DNA of 64,000 nucleotides from Pseudarthrobacter sp. NamE2. Its GTDB lineage: Bacteria; Actinomycetota; Actinomycetes; Actinomycetales; Micrococcaceae. The stretch's first letter is position 1. Each line of letters starts with the position of its first letter. Under the pieces are notes generated by a model that did no database searches, was not told the origin of the DNA, and saw only the letters and a program-made list of their open reading frames with translations. The DNA lies in NCBI RefSeq assembly GCF_005796205.1, contig NZ_VAHN01000008.1, positions 62,001 to 126,000 on the forward strand, given 5' to 3'. Below, piece by piece: positions 54,246 to 63,599 of this stretch. The position numbers and the translations under genes were made by a program.

Positions 54246-54899
54246 CTATGCTGCGGGTGTTGCGGTGACGATGACGTTTTTTCCCCAGAGGTCCTCCGTG
54301 TAGCAGCTGATGAGGACCAGCCGGTTGGGAACGATGTTCCAGATGTCGGCGTCTTTGAGGGTGTCCTTGTTGTGGGTGGTTACGTTGTCGACGACGTAGT
54401 CGATCGTTCCCTTGTCGGTGGTCAACGTGAGGGTGTTGCCGACCTCGACGTCTGAGCTGAGGCGGTTGAACGGGCTGTCGCGGTTCTCCCAACTGTGCCC
54501 GGTGATGTAGACGGTGTTATTGGATCCTGCTCCGGGGCTCCCGTAATTCGTGAGCCAGTAGCCGTCCAGGGTCTCTGGCGGCACGAGTGACTGCGCCGCC
54601 AAATCCGACTCCGTTGGGGTCAGAGGGAGGACGGGAACGTCAATGTTCGCCGATTCAATGGTAAGTTTCCGTGGTGAAGACGCCTGCGGTAGGGCAGTCC
54701 CCGCCGCAGGCTTGAAGCTTGAAGACGGCGATGTAGCAGGCGCAGCCGAAACCGGCGCTGCGCTTCGCTCGGAGAACATCTGTACTCCAAGAACAGCGAG
54801 GGCCAGGAACAGCACGGCGACGACGGCGACGATTGCCACCCGTGGTAATCGGCGGCTTTTTTCCCTCGGTCCAGTTAGCTCATGCTCGGTGTCAATCAT
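54246..54899 (-). CDS. Sortase, class F/E-like
   Basis: A 217-residue membrane-anchored transpeptidase: cytoplasmic N-terminus, one transmembrane helix at about 21-43, a Ser/Pro-rich linker, then the sortase barrel. The catalytic His is in YITGHSWEN and the Cys in LVLISCYTED. The Arg that normally follows in the next strand (as in ..R-x-N-V-V-V..) is not visible; the position reads LWGKNVIV. Two proteins with C-terminal sorting-like ends lie next to it (54984 and 57162). Confidence 0.85.
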   Translation of the reverse strand: MIDTEHELTGPREKSRRLPRVAIVAVVAVLFLALAVLGVQMFSERSAAPVSAAPATSPSSSFKPAAGTALPQASSPRKLTIESANIDVPVLPLTPTESDLAAQSLVPPETLDGYWLTNYGSPGAGSNNTVYITGHSWENRDSPFNRLSSDVEVGNTLTLTTDKGTIDYVVDNVTTHNKDTLKDADIWNIVPNRLVLISCYTEDLWGKNVIVTATPAA

Positions 54900-54983
54900 T
54901 GTTCAGGGTTCTCCAATTGGGCGCAGTGATAGAGGTGCCCGCCCGGTTGAACGGGCACCTCTTATCTCGTGCAGCCAGGCTTG

Positions 54984-56309
54984 CTAGCTGGTGCGAATCC
55001 GACGAGCAGCCATTGTTCCGGCTGCTACAACCATGAAGCCGATGCCGGCCGCGAAGGCGCCAATTCCGGCAGGATCGGTACTGGTGGCCGCGGCAGTCTG
55101 TACGTTCATTCCGCGGTTAGTTCCACTGGCGGCAAGTGTTACTGCGCCGCCAGTCGTGGCTCCGGCAGTTGTTGTTGCACCGCCGGTTGTTCCTCCGGCC
55201 GTTGTTGTACCTCCGGTTGTTCCCCCGGTTCCGCCTGCTCCAGCGCCGATGTCACCGTTGTTGTGGTCGTTGCCGCCCCCGACAGTGCTGACGCCGTCGC
55301 ACGCTTCGATAGCTGTGCTGAAGAGTGCTTCGAGGTCGAGCAGATCGATGTCGAGCGCATCGAGCTGAACCCGCAGACCGTTTACGGCGGCGATCGCAGC
55401 GTCAAGATCAGCCTGGGCATCGAGGACGGCCTGGGCCTCCAGGAGCTGCGTCTGCAGGTTCACCAGCGCCGCAAAGTCCACGTTTGCGCCGGTGAGAGCA
55501 TTGAGCGCGGCTGCGGTTTCCAGAATGGCTGTAATGTCGCCGGCGTTCAGGGCGGCAACCAGGGCCAGCGCGGCCTCCTGTTCCTCCACGGTGACGACCC
55601 CATTGAGTGCTACCTCAAGTGCGGCTACGTCGAACTGCCGCGTCTCGAAATCCTCTACCTCGAGGCCCAACGCCGCAAGCGTGGTGAGGTTAGCGGCGCT
55701 CACTACGTCGTCGCCATTGTTGATGTCGAGCAGCAAAGCAGCCACCAGGGCCTGGTCGACGCCCGTAGGAAGCCCGGCGTCAACAGCTGCAACTACAGCT
55801 GCCTCCAAGGCGGCCTCATCAAGAAGCGGGGAAAGCAGGAACAGCTCCGGCTCGACGCCGGCGGCTGCCAGTGCTTCCAAAGTTGCCTGGTCCAGCGGAC
55901 CATCAACTGCGGCATCAATCAGCGCCCGGGCCTGCCCCACTGCGCTGTTTCCGCTTGCATTGGCGTTGATGAGCGCCTGAATGGCGGGCAGCTGCGGTAC
56001 CTTGAGCCGGGTGTCCTCCAGCGCGGCAGCAATCTGGGCCTCGATTTCAGCACGCGTCAGCGTGTCTTCAGCACGAAGCAGTTCCAGTGTTCCCTGTGCG
56101 TCCACCAGGTTCTGCAGCGCTGCGGTGAGCTCAACCTCGAGGTCGGCATTGAGTTCAACAGTGTGCAGCGCCGCGGTGAAGGCGCTTTGCGCGGACAGGC
56201 ATTCCGAAGAAGTGTGGTCCGCGGATGCAGGCGCGGCACTCAAGAAAACGCCACCAGCGGCGAGCGTGACGGCGGATCCTGCTGCGAGTAGTTGTTTACG
56301 CGATTTCAA
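54984..56309 (-). CDS. Helical surface protein with non-standard sorting signal
   Basis: A 441-residue exported protein. A signal peptide (KSRKQLLAAGSAVTLAAGGV...APASA) is followed by ~320 residues of Leu/Ala/Asp-rich helix, a Gly-Thr repeat of GGTTGGTT type, then GMNVQTA, a hydrophobic stretch (GIGAFAAGIGFMVVAAGTMAA) and RRIRTS. This order is that of a sortase substrate, but the motif is NVQTA-like instead of LPxTG. The start is a TTG at 56309 after AGGGAG; an ATG far upstream would bury the signal peptide. It is probably attached by the sortase encoded 84 bp downstream. Confidence 0.78.
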   Translation of the reverse strand: MKSRKQLLAAGSAVTLAAGGVFLSAAPASADHTSSECLSAQSAFTAALHTVELNADLEVELTAALQNLVDAQGTLELLRAEDTLTRAEIEAQIAAALEDTRLKVPQLPAIQALINANASGNSAVGQARALIDAAVDGPLDQATLEALAAAGVEPELFLLSPLLDEAALEAAVVAAVDAGLPTGVDQALVAALLLDINNGDDVVSAANLTTLAALGLEVEDFETRQFDVAALEVALNGVVTVEEQEAALALVAALNAGDITAILETAAALNALTGANVDFAALVNLQTQLLEAQAVLDAQADLDAAIAAVNGLRVQLDALDIDLLDLEALFSTAIEACDGVSTVGGGNDHNNGDIGAGAGGTGGTTGGTTTAGGTTGGATTTAGATTGGAVTLAASGTNRGMNVQTAAATSTDPAGIGAFAAGIGFMVVAAGTMAARRIRTS

Positions 56310-56547
56310 AGTTCTCCCTAGGGATTTGTAAAAAGTTGGCCCCAGCCCAACAGTGACATCCACGTAGGGACGACAACTCTCAAGGCTTCTCAATGCTTAC
56401 AGTGTTCGACGAAGCCACAACTAAGGACACTTACTAGTTATGAAATCGTAATCAGGAGTATTGGGTCCCATGAAGCCGTGCTGAAACTCATGCGCGCGCT
56501 CGGGTTATCAAGCCCAGTGCGTCGCCGGCGCAGATACAACTCCTGCC

Positions 56548-56690
56548 GTGGCGAGTCAGGATGCTAAGGACGTGTTGAACCGCCAGTTCGAAACCGCGAC
56601 CAAACACACCAAATGGGCCCCCGACGTCACCGGGCTCAAGGTAGGCGCCTACAGAATTTACGTGACCTCGTCCTGCCCGGCGGACGCGCT
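56548..56690 (+). pseudogene. IS3-type OrfB fragment
   Basis: About 45 residues reading KDVLNRQFETATKHTKWAPD then VTGLKVGAYRIYVTS match the start of the IS3 OrfB catalytic domain (NR.F....N.KW.TDVT.). The first catalytic Asp may be retained. The rest is lost. Confidence 0.6.
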
Positions 56691-56800
56691 CCCACGCCTT
56701 ATGCAGACATACCCAACACGCCCCGCTCCAGGATCTGCGGATCATCCGATGTGATTACGGGCGCTGACGAACAGACGACTCCTGACCATGATTCAGGCTA

Positions 56801-56916
56801 GTGCAGACGACTTCTGATGAAAATGCCGGCAGTGCAGGCTACTTCTGCCAAGCGGATGTCAACAGTCCCGTGCGCCGGGACCATACTTCCGAATGAAGGG
56901 GTGCAGACGACTTCTG
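56801..56916. repeat. Three short repeats GTGCAGACGACTTCTG
   Basis: Copies at 56801-56816 and 56901-56916 are identical; 56832-56847 differs at two bases. A partial match lies near 56770. They are in non-coding DNA between the OrfB fragment and the LARTG-protein gene. Spacing is irregular, so this is not a CRISPR array. Confidence 0.6.
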
Positions 56917-57161
56917 TGAACGACTCACCGCCTGAAGCTGCAACCCAGAATCGGTCGTTTCGACAGTTGCGAATGGAGTACCTTCATCGGGCAGGTACGG
57001 CGTCTTCACAACTTTCGTACCAATGATCGCCTCCCGGACTTCTGGCGTGTTGTTTTTGTTGACCTTTCACGTATCCCTATATTAGTAAGTGAACTTATTA
57101 TTCGGACTAATCGCAGCCTGCGCACCGAATCCGTAAGCATCACTAAATGGTGGGTATTTTG

Positions 57162-57974
57162 ATGCCGAACCGCACGATCGCCACCAGCATTTTCGCCGCA
57201 GCCTTGGGCCTGACGCTCCTGACCGGGGCACCGGCTACCGCCGATACCCATAACCAGGCCGTTCCCGCAGGTTGCCACGTCGTAACCGAGACGGAAACCG
57301 TCGTCATCAGCCCGGAAAGAACAGAACAGCGACTGGTCACGCCCGCAGTCGAGCCGGTCATCAGGGTTGAGTACGAATACGTCCACCGGAACGAGAACCA
57401 CCCGAACTCACCGCGGTGGGAAGAAGAAGGCTGGAACGCAGACGACAGCGAAAATTCCCGCGGATTCTCCTCAACCGGCCAGACCAGGACCGTTATTGTT
57501 TCCCCGGGTGCTGATGCCGTTTATGCGACTGTCACCATTCCTGCCGTCACTGAGTCACGGGTTAAGAACACGATCGTATGCCCGGCCGATGGAACCACCG
57601 GTGGTGCCGGCAGCGTGGACACCGGAACCGGCGACAACAACGTGGAGACGGTAAACGCCGGGGGTAGCGCCGACGGGGACGCCAGCGCAAACACGGGAAC
57701 CCAGGCGGGCGCTGTGCTTACTGCCGGCACAAGGCTGGCAGCGCAGCCGGCACAAGCAGTTCCTGCCGTACCACAGGCGCCGGGACAGGACGGCGCTGCT
57801 GAGGTCGTCACCGCGGCTGGAATAAGCGAAGTGCCCGCACCGTCCGCCAATGGCGGAGAGCTGGCACGGACCGGCACCAGTGAGGACTTGGCCCTTTTCC
57901 TGGGCGGAACGTTTCTTGCCGGCGGCATTAGCATGATCGCAGCCGAGCGCTTCCTGAAGCGCCGCGCCGGCTAA
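57162..57974 (+). CDS. Cell-wall-anchored surface protein, LARTG signal
   Basis: A 270-residue protein with a signal peptide (RTIATSIFAAALGLTLLTGAPATA), a ~110-residue domain with two Cys and many Thr/Val, a Gly/Asp/Asn-rich and Ala/Pro-rich stalk, and a textbook sorting end: LARTG, a hydrophobic helix (LALFLGGTFLAGGISMIAA) and RFLKRRAG. LAxTG is the motif of class E sortases of actinobacteria. The ATG at 57162 was chosen over 57147 because the signal peptide is then of normal length. A strong terminator follows. Confidence 0.85.
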   Translation: MPNRTIATSIFAAALGLTLLTGAPATADTHNQAVPAGCHVVTETETVVISPERTEQRLVTPAVEPVIRVEYEYVHRNENHPNSPRWEEEGWNADDSENSRGFSSTGQTRTVIVSPGADAVYATVTIPAVTESRVKNTIVCPADGTTGGAGSVDTGTGDNNVETVNAGGSADGDASANTGTQAGAVLTAGTRLAAQPAQAVPAVPQAPGQDGAAEVVTAAGISEVPAPSANGGELARTGTSEDLALFLGGTFLAGGISMIAAERFLKRRAG

Positions 57975-58003
57975 CCCTGGAGACCGTCAAGGAGTACAAC
58001 CGT

Positions 58004-58054
58004 CCGGAAGGGTGAAGCGCGGCCTCCCTTGGGGCTACCCCTTCACCCTTCCGG
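58004..58054 (+). terminator. Hairpin terminator after the LARTG gene
   Basis: A perfect 14-bp stem CCGGAAGGGTGAAG with its complement and a 23-base loop lies 30 bp after the stop codon. No T-run follows. Confidence 0.65.
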
Positions 58055-58518
58055 GCGCGCTCCGCTCCGACCAGAGCGGGCTGCTCGCTACTGTAAGGGA
58101 CAACCCCCTACCGTCTGGGAAAAGGAGATTCAATCCGAGGCTTTGGTCGGCGTGCCACCTATACCGGCGTCGTCGGGCAGACAACGCGGCATCGGCTCAG
58201 CCGAAGCAGCGACCGTAACGCCAACCAAGCCCTGTATCAGGGTGCTGGTACGCCTGGCCTTACGCCAACAGACCAAAGAGTGCTCGTGCTCCTGGCATCA
58301 GGCACGTACCTTTTATAGGAACAGGCAAGCTTGTCCGGCAGGAGACCGTAGGCCAACCGGCCCCCACTGCTGCCCAAAATCGCATTCAAAAAATGGTCGC
58401 TTGTGATGGACGCCATCCCGTGGACCCGTCACCGCACAGGAGCAGCGGGACGGTGAGCGCTCTCTAACTGAAAACGCTGCTGTTAATCCCGAGAGCGCCC
58501 TTCCAACAACGGCTCCAC
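58055..58518. other. Intergenic region, no gene seen
   Basis: About 460 bp between convergent genes. No frame looks like protein. A weak hairpin with GCGCTCTC arms (58457-58464 and 58491-58498) may end the minus-strand gene that stops at 58519. Confidence 0.4.
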
Positions 58519-59109
58519 TTAGCGCGGGAGAGGGTTCGGGCCAGTCGCCGTGATCAGCCGCTGCGGGACCCAGCCGTCAACATGGTGGATACCATCGAAC
58601 GTCCCGCCTTGCAGCTCAACCACCGCGCGCAGCGGGCGCCGGTGGAACTTCACGTGAGTAAAGTCCTCGAACAGGACGTAATACGGCTCGTTCCACTGGT
58701 TTTGGAACTGCTGGCCGGTCAGCGCCTCGCGATGCCGGCGGGAGAACGCGTCGACTTCCTCGCCGACGACCACGCCAAAGTGCTCCATGCCCATCTTGTA
58801 AACGCGCTGGTGGACGGGCGGAATGAGCTCGATGAGCGGGATTAATTGGTCATCAAGGACGCGGAGCGGATCCGCGAGAAGGAGCATGGACATCGGCCGC
58901 CCGTTCCAAACGTTCTCCATATTGGCGATGGCGTGGCGTTCGAGCAGGGTCCGCAGGTGGACATACTGGTCCCACTCAGGCACGCGGACAGCGAGGTGGC
59001 TCAGCTCGTACGACGCGATGTCGATGCCTCGCACGAGCAGGCGGTCGCGCTGCTGCGCGGTGAAAGCCCGATAGTCCCCGATGATGTCGTCCACTGGATC
59101 AACCATCAT
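58519..59109 (-). CDS. YecM-like protein of the VOC superfamily
   Basis: A 196-residue protein with the spaced blocks SYELSHLAVRV, ENVWNGRPMSMLLLADPL, LIELIPP and KMGMEHFGVVV, which resemble E. coli YecM (vicinal-oxygen-chelate fold). The His and Glu residues in these blocks could bind a metal ion. The enzymatic reaction of the family is not known. The start overlaps the stop of the small CxxC gene upstream (TGATG), so the two are coupled. An ATG one codon later is an alternative. Confidence 0.65.
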   Translation of the reverse strand: MMVDPVDDIIGDYRAFTAQQRDRLLVRGIDIASYELSHLAVRVPEWDQYVHLRTLLERHAIANMENVWNGRPMSMLLLADPLRVLDDQLIPLIELIPPVHQRVYKMGMEHFGVVVGEEVDAFSRRHREALTGQQFQNQWNEPYYVLFEDFTHVKFHRRPLRAVVELQGGTFDGIHHVDGWVPQRLITATGPNPLPR

Positions 59110-59243
59110 CCTCCTCCTTTACCTTCGCCGCGTTGGTTCTCATCCTTGTCGCATCGCCGACACCGCCTGTAAACCGTCCCGTCGTCGGCGCTCAAGATGC
59201 CATCCGTGTCGATACTCAGCTTGCACAGCAGGTCATAAATCAT
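59106..59243 (-). CDS. Small CxxC protein
   Basis: A 45-residue protein, MIYDLLCKLSIDTDGILSAD..., with a CRRC motif near the C-terminus that may bind zinc or act in redox chemistry. CGGAG lies five bases before the ATG at 59243. Its stop overlaps the start of the YecM-like gene. The frame also continues upstream to 59369, but without a ribosome site. Confidence 0.5.
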   Translation of the reverse strand: MIYDLLCKLSIDTDGILSADDGTVYRRCRRCDKDENQRGEGKGGG

Positions 59244-59749
59244 GGCAGCTCCGATACAAACCACAGGGCGCGGTATTCCTAATAATGGCCCTCCCGCCCT
59301 CCTGGCGAAAGATGAACTGATTTGCGTCCCCCACAGGATCAGAGCATCGAAAACACCCAGACATCTCATTCACAAGGCACTGGCGCACTAACGCTTTGTC
59401 TTCGAGCGGCAAGGATGGCGATCAGCGCGGCCGAAGGGAGAAGGTGGATTCAGTTTCTGGTGCAGCCGACAGGTGGATATGCAGGTCGCCCCGCGCCCTG
59501 AATCCTGCAGGCGCAGAAACGCGCGTTACTGACCTGTTCCGGATCCGTCTCCAAGCAGCTAAAGAACTGCGGTCCTGCCCGGCCTCTCCACCATCACCCC
59601 CAAAGCCCGTCTCAAAAACGGTCGTTTCTGACCCATACCCATGGGATGATCCAGCAAGGTTGCTGTAGCCCGTCCTGCTGGAGAGCGGGACAAAGCAGGT
59701 ACTGGCCCTGTTCGGGGCGGACGTCCTGGTCAACCCCAACCAGTAGCCG
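59244..59749. other. Intergenic region, no gene seen
   Basis: About 500 bp between the small CxxC gene and the CBS gene, both on the minus strand. Several open frames exist, but none has a convincing start or protein-like sequence. Confidence 0.35.
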
Positions 59750-60139
59750 TCAGATCAGATCTTCCATCATGCGGGCGAGGATATCGTTCATTGCCAGCAG
59801 CCCCACGAGTTGGTTCCCTTCAACTACTACCAGGCGGCTGAGGTGGTACCGGCTCATTAGGGCTGCCGCCTGACGCACGGATAGGTCCTCGTTCACCGTA
59901 ATCGCAGGAATCGTTGCCGCGTCGTAGACGTTCAATAGATCCACATCGCCTTCCTGCGCCACGACCGTGTCCAGGAGTTCCCTGTAGCTGAGCATGCCGT
60001 AGGCGTCATGGGCGTGTTGCCGCTCAACTACCAGGCTTTTCACCTGACGTTCCTTCATCATCGACAGCGCCTCCCGGAGGGTGCTGAACGGGGAGATCGT
60101 GACGACCTCGGGGACCATAACGTCTCTGACGGTAAGCAA
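59750..60139 (-). CDS. CBS-domain pair protein
   Basis: A 129-residue protein made of two CBS repeats (about residues 5-60 and 70-128), which bind adenosyl ligands as an energy sensor. The start is TTG at 60139, five bases after GGAGG, giving MLTVRDVMVPEVVTISPFST. It is third in an operon after the DUF1538 and P-II-like genes, so it may report cell energy state to that membrane protein. Confidence 0.85.
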   Translation of the reverse strand: MLTVRDVMVPEVVTISPFSTLREALSMMKERQVKSLVVERQHAHDAYGMLSYRELLDTVVAQEGDVDLLNVYDAATIPAITVNEDLSVRQAAALMSRYHLSRLVVVEGNQLVGLLAMNDILARMMEDLI

Positions 60140-60169
60140 TGTTCCTCCTCATAGCAGGGCAGCCTTGGT

Positions 60170-60520
60170 TCAGGTCTCGGTGCGGCGCAGGTGCTCTTCG
60201 AACCTGACGACCTGGGACATCTCGATCCCGGTGAGGTGTTCGATCGGGATCGCGAACGCCAATCCCCGGGACTCGGTACCTTTGACCAGGACCTGATGCA
60301 GCTCCTTCAGGATGGGGGCGGTCAGGTGCTGACCGACGACCATGAGCAGCACGGACTGAGTCCCTTCGAAGGTCAGTCCGAAAAAGGTTTTCCTCGCTTC
60401 GCCTCCGATGCCCTTGCCCGGAAGGATCGTCACCCCGGTGGCACCGGCCCGCTGCGCCCGGTCAATCACCTTGTCCTCCAGGTCATCGGGTGCGATCACG
60501 ATGACGGCGGTGAACTTCAT
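60170..60520 (-). CDS. P-II-like signalling protein
   Basis: A 116-residue protein with the ferredoxin-like P-II fold. GATGVTILPGKGIGG replaces the usual N-terminal half, and residues ~45-60 correspond to the T-loop. The uridylylation Tyr of GlnB is not evident, so it belongs to the divergent P-II-like group that regulates transporters by binding small ligands. It overlaps the DUF1538 stop by four bases after GGAGGG, so it is coupled to it. Confidence 0.8.
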   Translation of the reverse strand: MKFTAVIVIAPDDLEDKVIDRAQRAGATGVTILPGKGIGGEARKTFFGLTFEGTQSVLLMVVGQHLTAPILKELHQVLVKGTESRGLAFAIPIEHLTGIEMSQVVRFEEHLRRTET

Positions 60521-62001
60521 CCGGGTTCCCTCCTTAGGCGGGGAGATCTCTCCATCACCATGGCATACACCATGACCGCTATAACAGGAAAGATTGACGC
60601 GTAAGCTATCAGCCCGAACCCGTCGATCAGGACGTTCCTACCCTCCACAGCCGCCGCCAGTCCGATGCCCAGGGCGGTGACCAGCGGCACGGTAACCTCG
60701 GATGTCGTTACCCCGCCGAGATCGAAGGCCAAAGCGACGATGTATCGCGGGGCCAGGAACATCAACACCATAGCCACCGCGTACGCGGCGGCTATGAAGT
60801 AATGGAACGGCCCGCCCACCAGAATCCGGTAGACACCAAAACCAATCCCCAAACCGACCCCAAGTGCCACGATGACCCGAACTGCGGTGGCACTGATCCT
60901 CCCGGGGGAAGCGTCCTGGGCCTGCTCACCGATGGCCACCAAGGCCGGTTCGGCCATCGTCACTGCGAAGCCTATGAGCACGGCGAACAACAGGATCAGC
61001 GCCGGGACTCCCTGCTCGATCAGTTGCTCCGCCATCAGCGTTCCGAGCGGGACCAATCCCAGCTTCAGGCCAACAACGAAGGCGTACAGGCCCACCAAGA
61101 CCATCACGAAGCCCACCACTACCCGCCAAGGGTGGGCAAGCCGGCGCCGAAGCGCGATGTATTGGAAGAACAGGACCACACCTACGATGGGCAGGACTTC
61201 CCGGACCATTTCGGCCAGCCCCAGGATCATCCCGAGGACCCAATCCGCCGGCCCGTCATCGGAGTCCGGCGGCGGCGGGATGTCACCGGCACCGCCAAAG
61301 GAGTAGACCCATGTGCCGTAAAGCTGCACGCCGACCATCGGCACCATCACGCACAGGGCCACAAGACCGAACCCATCGGCCAGCAGGCTGCGTCCGCGGA
61401 TAGAGTTGGCCAGGCCCAGGCCGATGGCGGCAATGAGGGGCACGCTCACGATGTTGGTGGTGACGCCACCGGCGTCGTATGCAAGGCCGATGATTTCCGC
61501 AGGTGCCACGAACGTGAAAGTGAGCGCTACCGCGTACCCCGCGATAAGCAACCTGTGAATAGGCCAACCGCGCAGGACCCTGAGGATGCCCAAGACCAGA
61601 ACCAGCCCCACGGAGACGGCAATGACCAGGCGCAGGGTCAGCCCGTTAATGCGTCCTTCACTGACGATCTGGGCCTGCTGGGCAACGGCGATCACCGCCG
61701 GTTCGGCGATGGAGGCAGCGAAACCGATCGCGAAACCAAACGGCAGCAACAGCCTCAACGCCCCATTCCGGACGAACTGGTTGGCCAAGTTCTTCCCGAC
61801 CGGGAAGATGCTCAGGTCCAGGCCCTGCAGGAACACTCCAATCCCCGTGGCCACAATCAAAAGTCCGGCGACAAGCTCCAGCGGATCATCCGGCATCCGG
61901 CGGAACACCATGAGTTGGAACACCACAACCACGGCCACGATAGGCAGCAGGTTCCTCAGCGCCCCAACAAATTCATTCGCGAAGCGGCTGAGGTGCTCCA
62001 T
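60517..62001 (-). CDS. DUF1538 membrane protein (tandem repeat)
   Basis: A 494-residue integral membrane protein of two homologous halves, each starting with a short helix and (L/V)PIV and including PDDPLELVAGLLIVATGIGVFLQGL / HPWRVVVGFVMVLVGLYAFVVGL and AEPAVIAV / AEPALVAI. Twelve or so helices are likely. The internal duplication points to a transporter fold. DUF1538 proteins are often linked to P-II-like genes, as here. The substrate is unknown. It is first of the three-gene operon. Confidence 0.85.
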   Translation of the reverse strand: MEHLSRFANEFVGALRNLLPIVAVVVVFQLMVFRRMPDDPLELVAGLLIVATGIGVFLQGLDLSIFPVGKNLANQFVRNGALRLLLPFGFAIGFAASIAEPAVIAVAQQAQIVSEGRINGLTLRLVIAVSVGLVLVLGILRVLRGWPIHRLLIAGYAVALTFTFVAPAEIIGLAYDAGGVTTNIVSVPLIAAIGLGLANSIRGRSLLADGFGLVALCVMVPMVGVQLYGTWVYSFGGAGDIPPPPDSDDGPADWVLGMILGLAEMVREVLPIVGVVLFFQYIALRRRLAHPWRVVVGFVMVLVGLYAFVVGLKLGLVPLGTLMAEQLIEQGVPALILLFAVLIGFAVTMAEPALVAIGEQAQDASPGRISATAVRVIVALGVGLGIGFGVYRILVGGPFHYFIAAAYAVAMVLMFLAPRYIVALAFDLGGVTTSEVTVPLVTALGIGLAAAVEGRNVLIDGFGLIAYASIFPVIAVMVYAMVMERSPRLRREPG

Positions 62002-62693
62002 GCTCCATCGGGTCCTCTCCCGGTGACGATCCGTGAGTACCTGGGGACTTCAGTTTGCCGGTACGACAGAACACTGTCTAGAAAGACCATTAGCGCTGGA
62101 TCAGGTAGAGATTGGTCTGGCGCGGGAAGTTAACACCCCTTTACCCTCCTCAAAAGGCAGACCACTAATTACATCGGGGATAACGAGCAGCTTGCTCGCC
62201 CGTGTTGTTCGCCGGCCCCCCGGCGGTCCCTGCTTTCGGAAAACGTAAGCGGCAGGAGCCCTGCCGTCAGGAAACACCCAGCGCTACCGCGTGCTCCTGC
62301 ACTCAACCTAATCTCGACAGCATCTGCACGAAAACAGCAGAAAACCCCGAAGCATGGGGGACGCCTCGGGGTCTTCCTTCGCTTCTCCACGTGCCAACTA
62401 TGGCAAGTCCTCCCGGTGTAGTGGGCGCCGGCTCAAGACGTGCTGAGACCCGAGCCAGCCCCACCCCCAGCAGCTTCTCTCGGGGCGAAGGCATTATTGT
62501 TCCTCCCCCCCAACAAGGACTAAGAGAAGCCACTCAAAGCATCATGTAGAAAGGAACAGTCAGCAAACAGGAGGCGGGTCTCCGTTACGGCCTGGAGGGC
62601 GGCCCGTGCCGATCGCCGTCGCCGTGCAGGTAGTGAAGGAATGGAAGCCCCAGGAACTTGCGGCGTGGTGTGCATGTGTTGCGCACATTCCTT
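62002..62693. other. Intergenic region, no gene seen
   Basis: About 690 bp before the DUF1538 operon and after the DUF3040 gene. Apart from one terminator-like hairpin at 62344-62372 nothing protein-like was seen on either strand. Confidence 0.4.
62344..62372 (-). terminator. Intrinsic terminator, minus strand
   Basis: Read on the minus strand, ACCCCGAGGC pairs with GCTTCGGGGT (one mismatch) across a 9-base loop and is followed by TTTTC. It is oriented to stop transcription from the DUF3040 gene, 320 bp upstream of it. Confidence 0.5.
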
Positions 62694-62999
62694 TCAGGTT
62701 TCACGCTTTGTCTCTTTCGGCCCTAGGTAAAGTCCGAGGCCGTTGATAAACCAGTGCCCGCCGGCCATCATCAGCAGAAAGCCGGCCACGCCGATGATGA
62801 TGACTTCTGTTGCGGTACCCACAACCACAAGGGTGAATCCGGCGACCAGTGTGAGGACTCCACGGACCACTATGGCCGCCTCCCTGGGATGCTGGCCGGG
62901 CGTACCGGTCTGCAGTTTCCGGACCAGATCCGGATCAGTGGAGGCCAGTTCCTGTTCAAGCCTTTCAAAGCGCCTGCGTTCTTCCTCTGGCAGTGCCAC
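62694..62999 (-). CDS. DUF3040 membrane protein
   Basis: A 101-residue protein typical of DUF3040 from actinobacteria: an N-terminal helix of the form ALPEEERRRFERLEQELASTDPDL, a short linker, two membrane helices (about residues 45-62 and 66-88) and a polar tail. These small membrane proteins are widespread; their role is not known. Confidence 0.8.
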   Translation of the reverse strand: MALPEEERRRFERLEQELASTDPDLVRKLQTGTPGQHPREAAIVVRGVLTLVAGFTLVVVGTATEVIIIGVAGFLLMMAGGHWFINGLGLYLGPKETKRET

Positions 63000-63599
63000 G
63001 GACCCCCCGTTAACTACTTAGATCGTGCCTTGATCAAAGCTGAATCCGCACGCACACCGATAGGTGAGAAGGCCGCCGTCGTTCTTTGCCGAGCTTGACT
63101 ACGGTAAGCGCGGCCAGATCAGGCTCTGAAGGCGCTGTGCCGTTCAGCAACGCGTCACCGGGCTGGAGGTGGGTCAAAGACGGCGGGTCCAGAGTGCCAG
63201 TTCTCATCGCGGCTCGCTCGCCGCGCGCCGCATGCCGTCGTTGGCAGCATTCCTTTTCAACTTCTTCAGCCCCAAGTGATGCTGCGACGCGATGCACGCG
63301 TGTTGCCTGCGTGGTCGATATTGACGTATCAGCGGGACTGGCTGCGGCGTTATTTTATGAGGCTACCTGGGCAGCTCCGCCCCTACCGTCGCGTAGGCCA
63401 CATCCGAGCGAGGGGCGTTCCGCCTCCCCTTCCGTTGAGGGGTGTTCGGCTCCTTTTTTCAGCCCGATTCAATATCTCGAAACCTCCATGCCTCGAAACC
63501 TTGGGATACAAGACTGCCCTGTGTTGCATGCCCATAAGATTTTTTGTGTCTTTCTTGGTTCTGTGTAACCTTTTTCGGCTGTCCCGGACAATACGGGGC
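63000..63599. other. Intergenic region, no gene seen
   Basis: About 600 bp between the DUF3040 gene and the sigma factor gene, which are divergent. No frame looks like protein. Confidence 0.35.

Noticed and set aside
56801..56916. Short repeats considered as a CRISPR array
   Set aside because: Only three copies, 16 bp long, irregular spacing and no cas genes nearby.
60802..62133. 443-codon plus-strand frame opposite the DUF1538 gene
   Set aside because: His/Asp/Gln-rich antisense shadow; the minus strand has a clear duplicated membrane protein.
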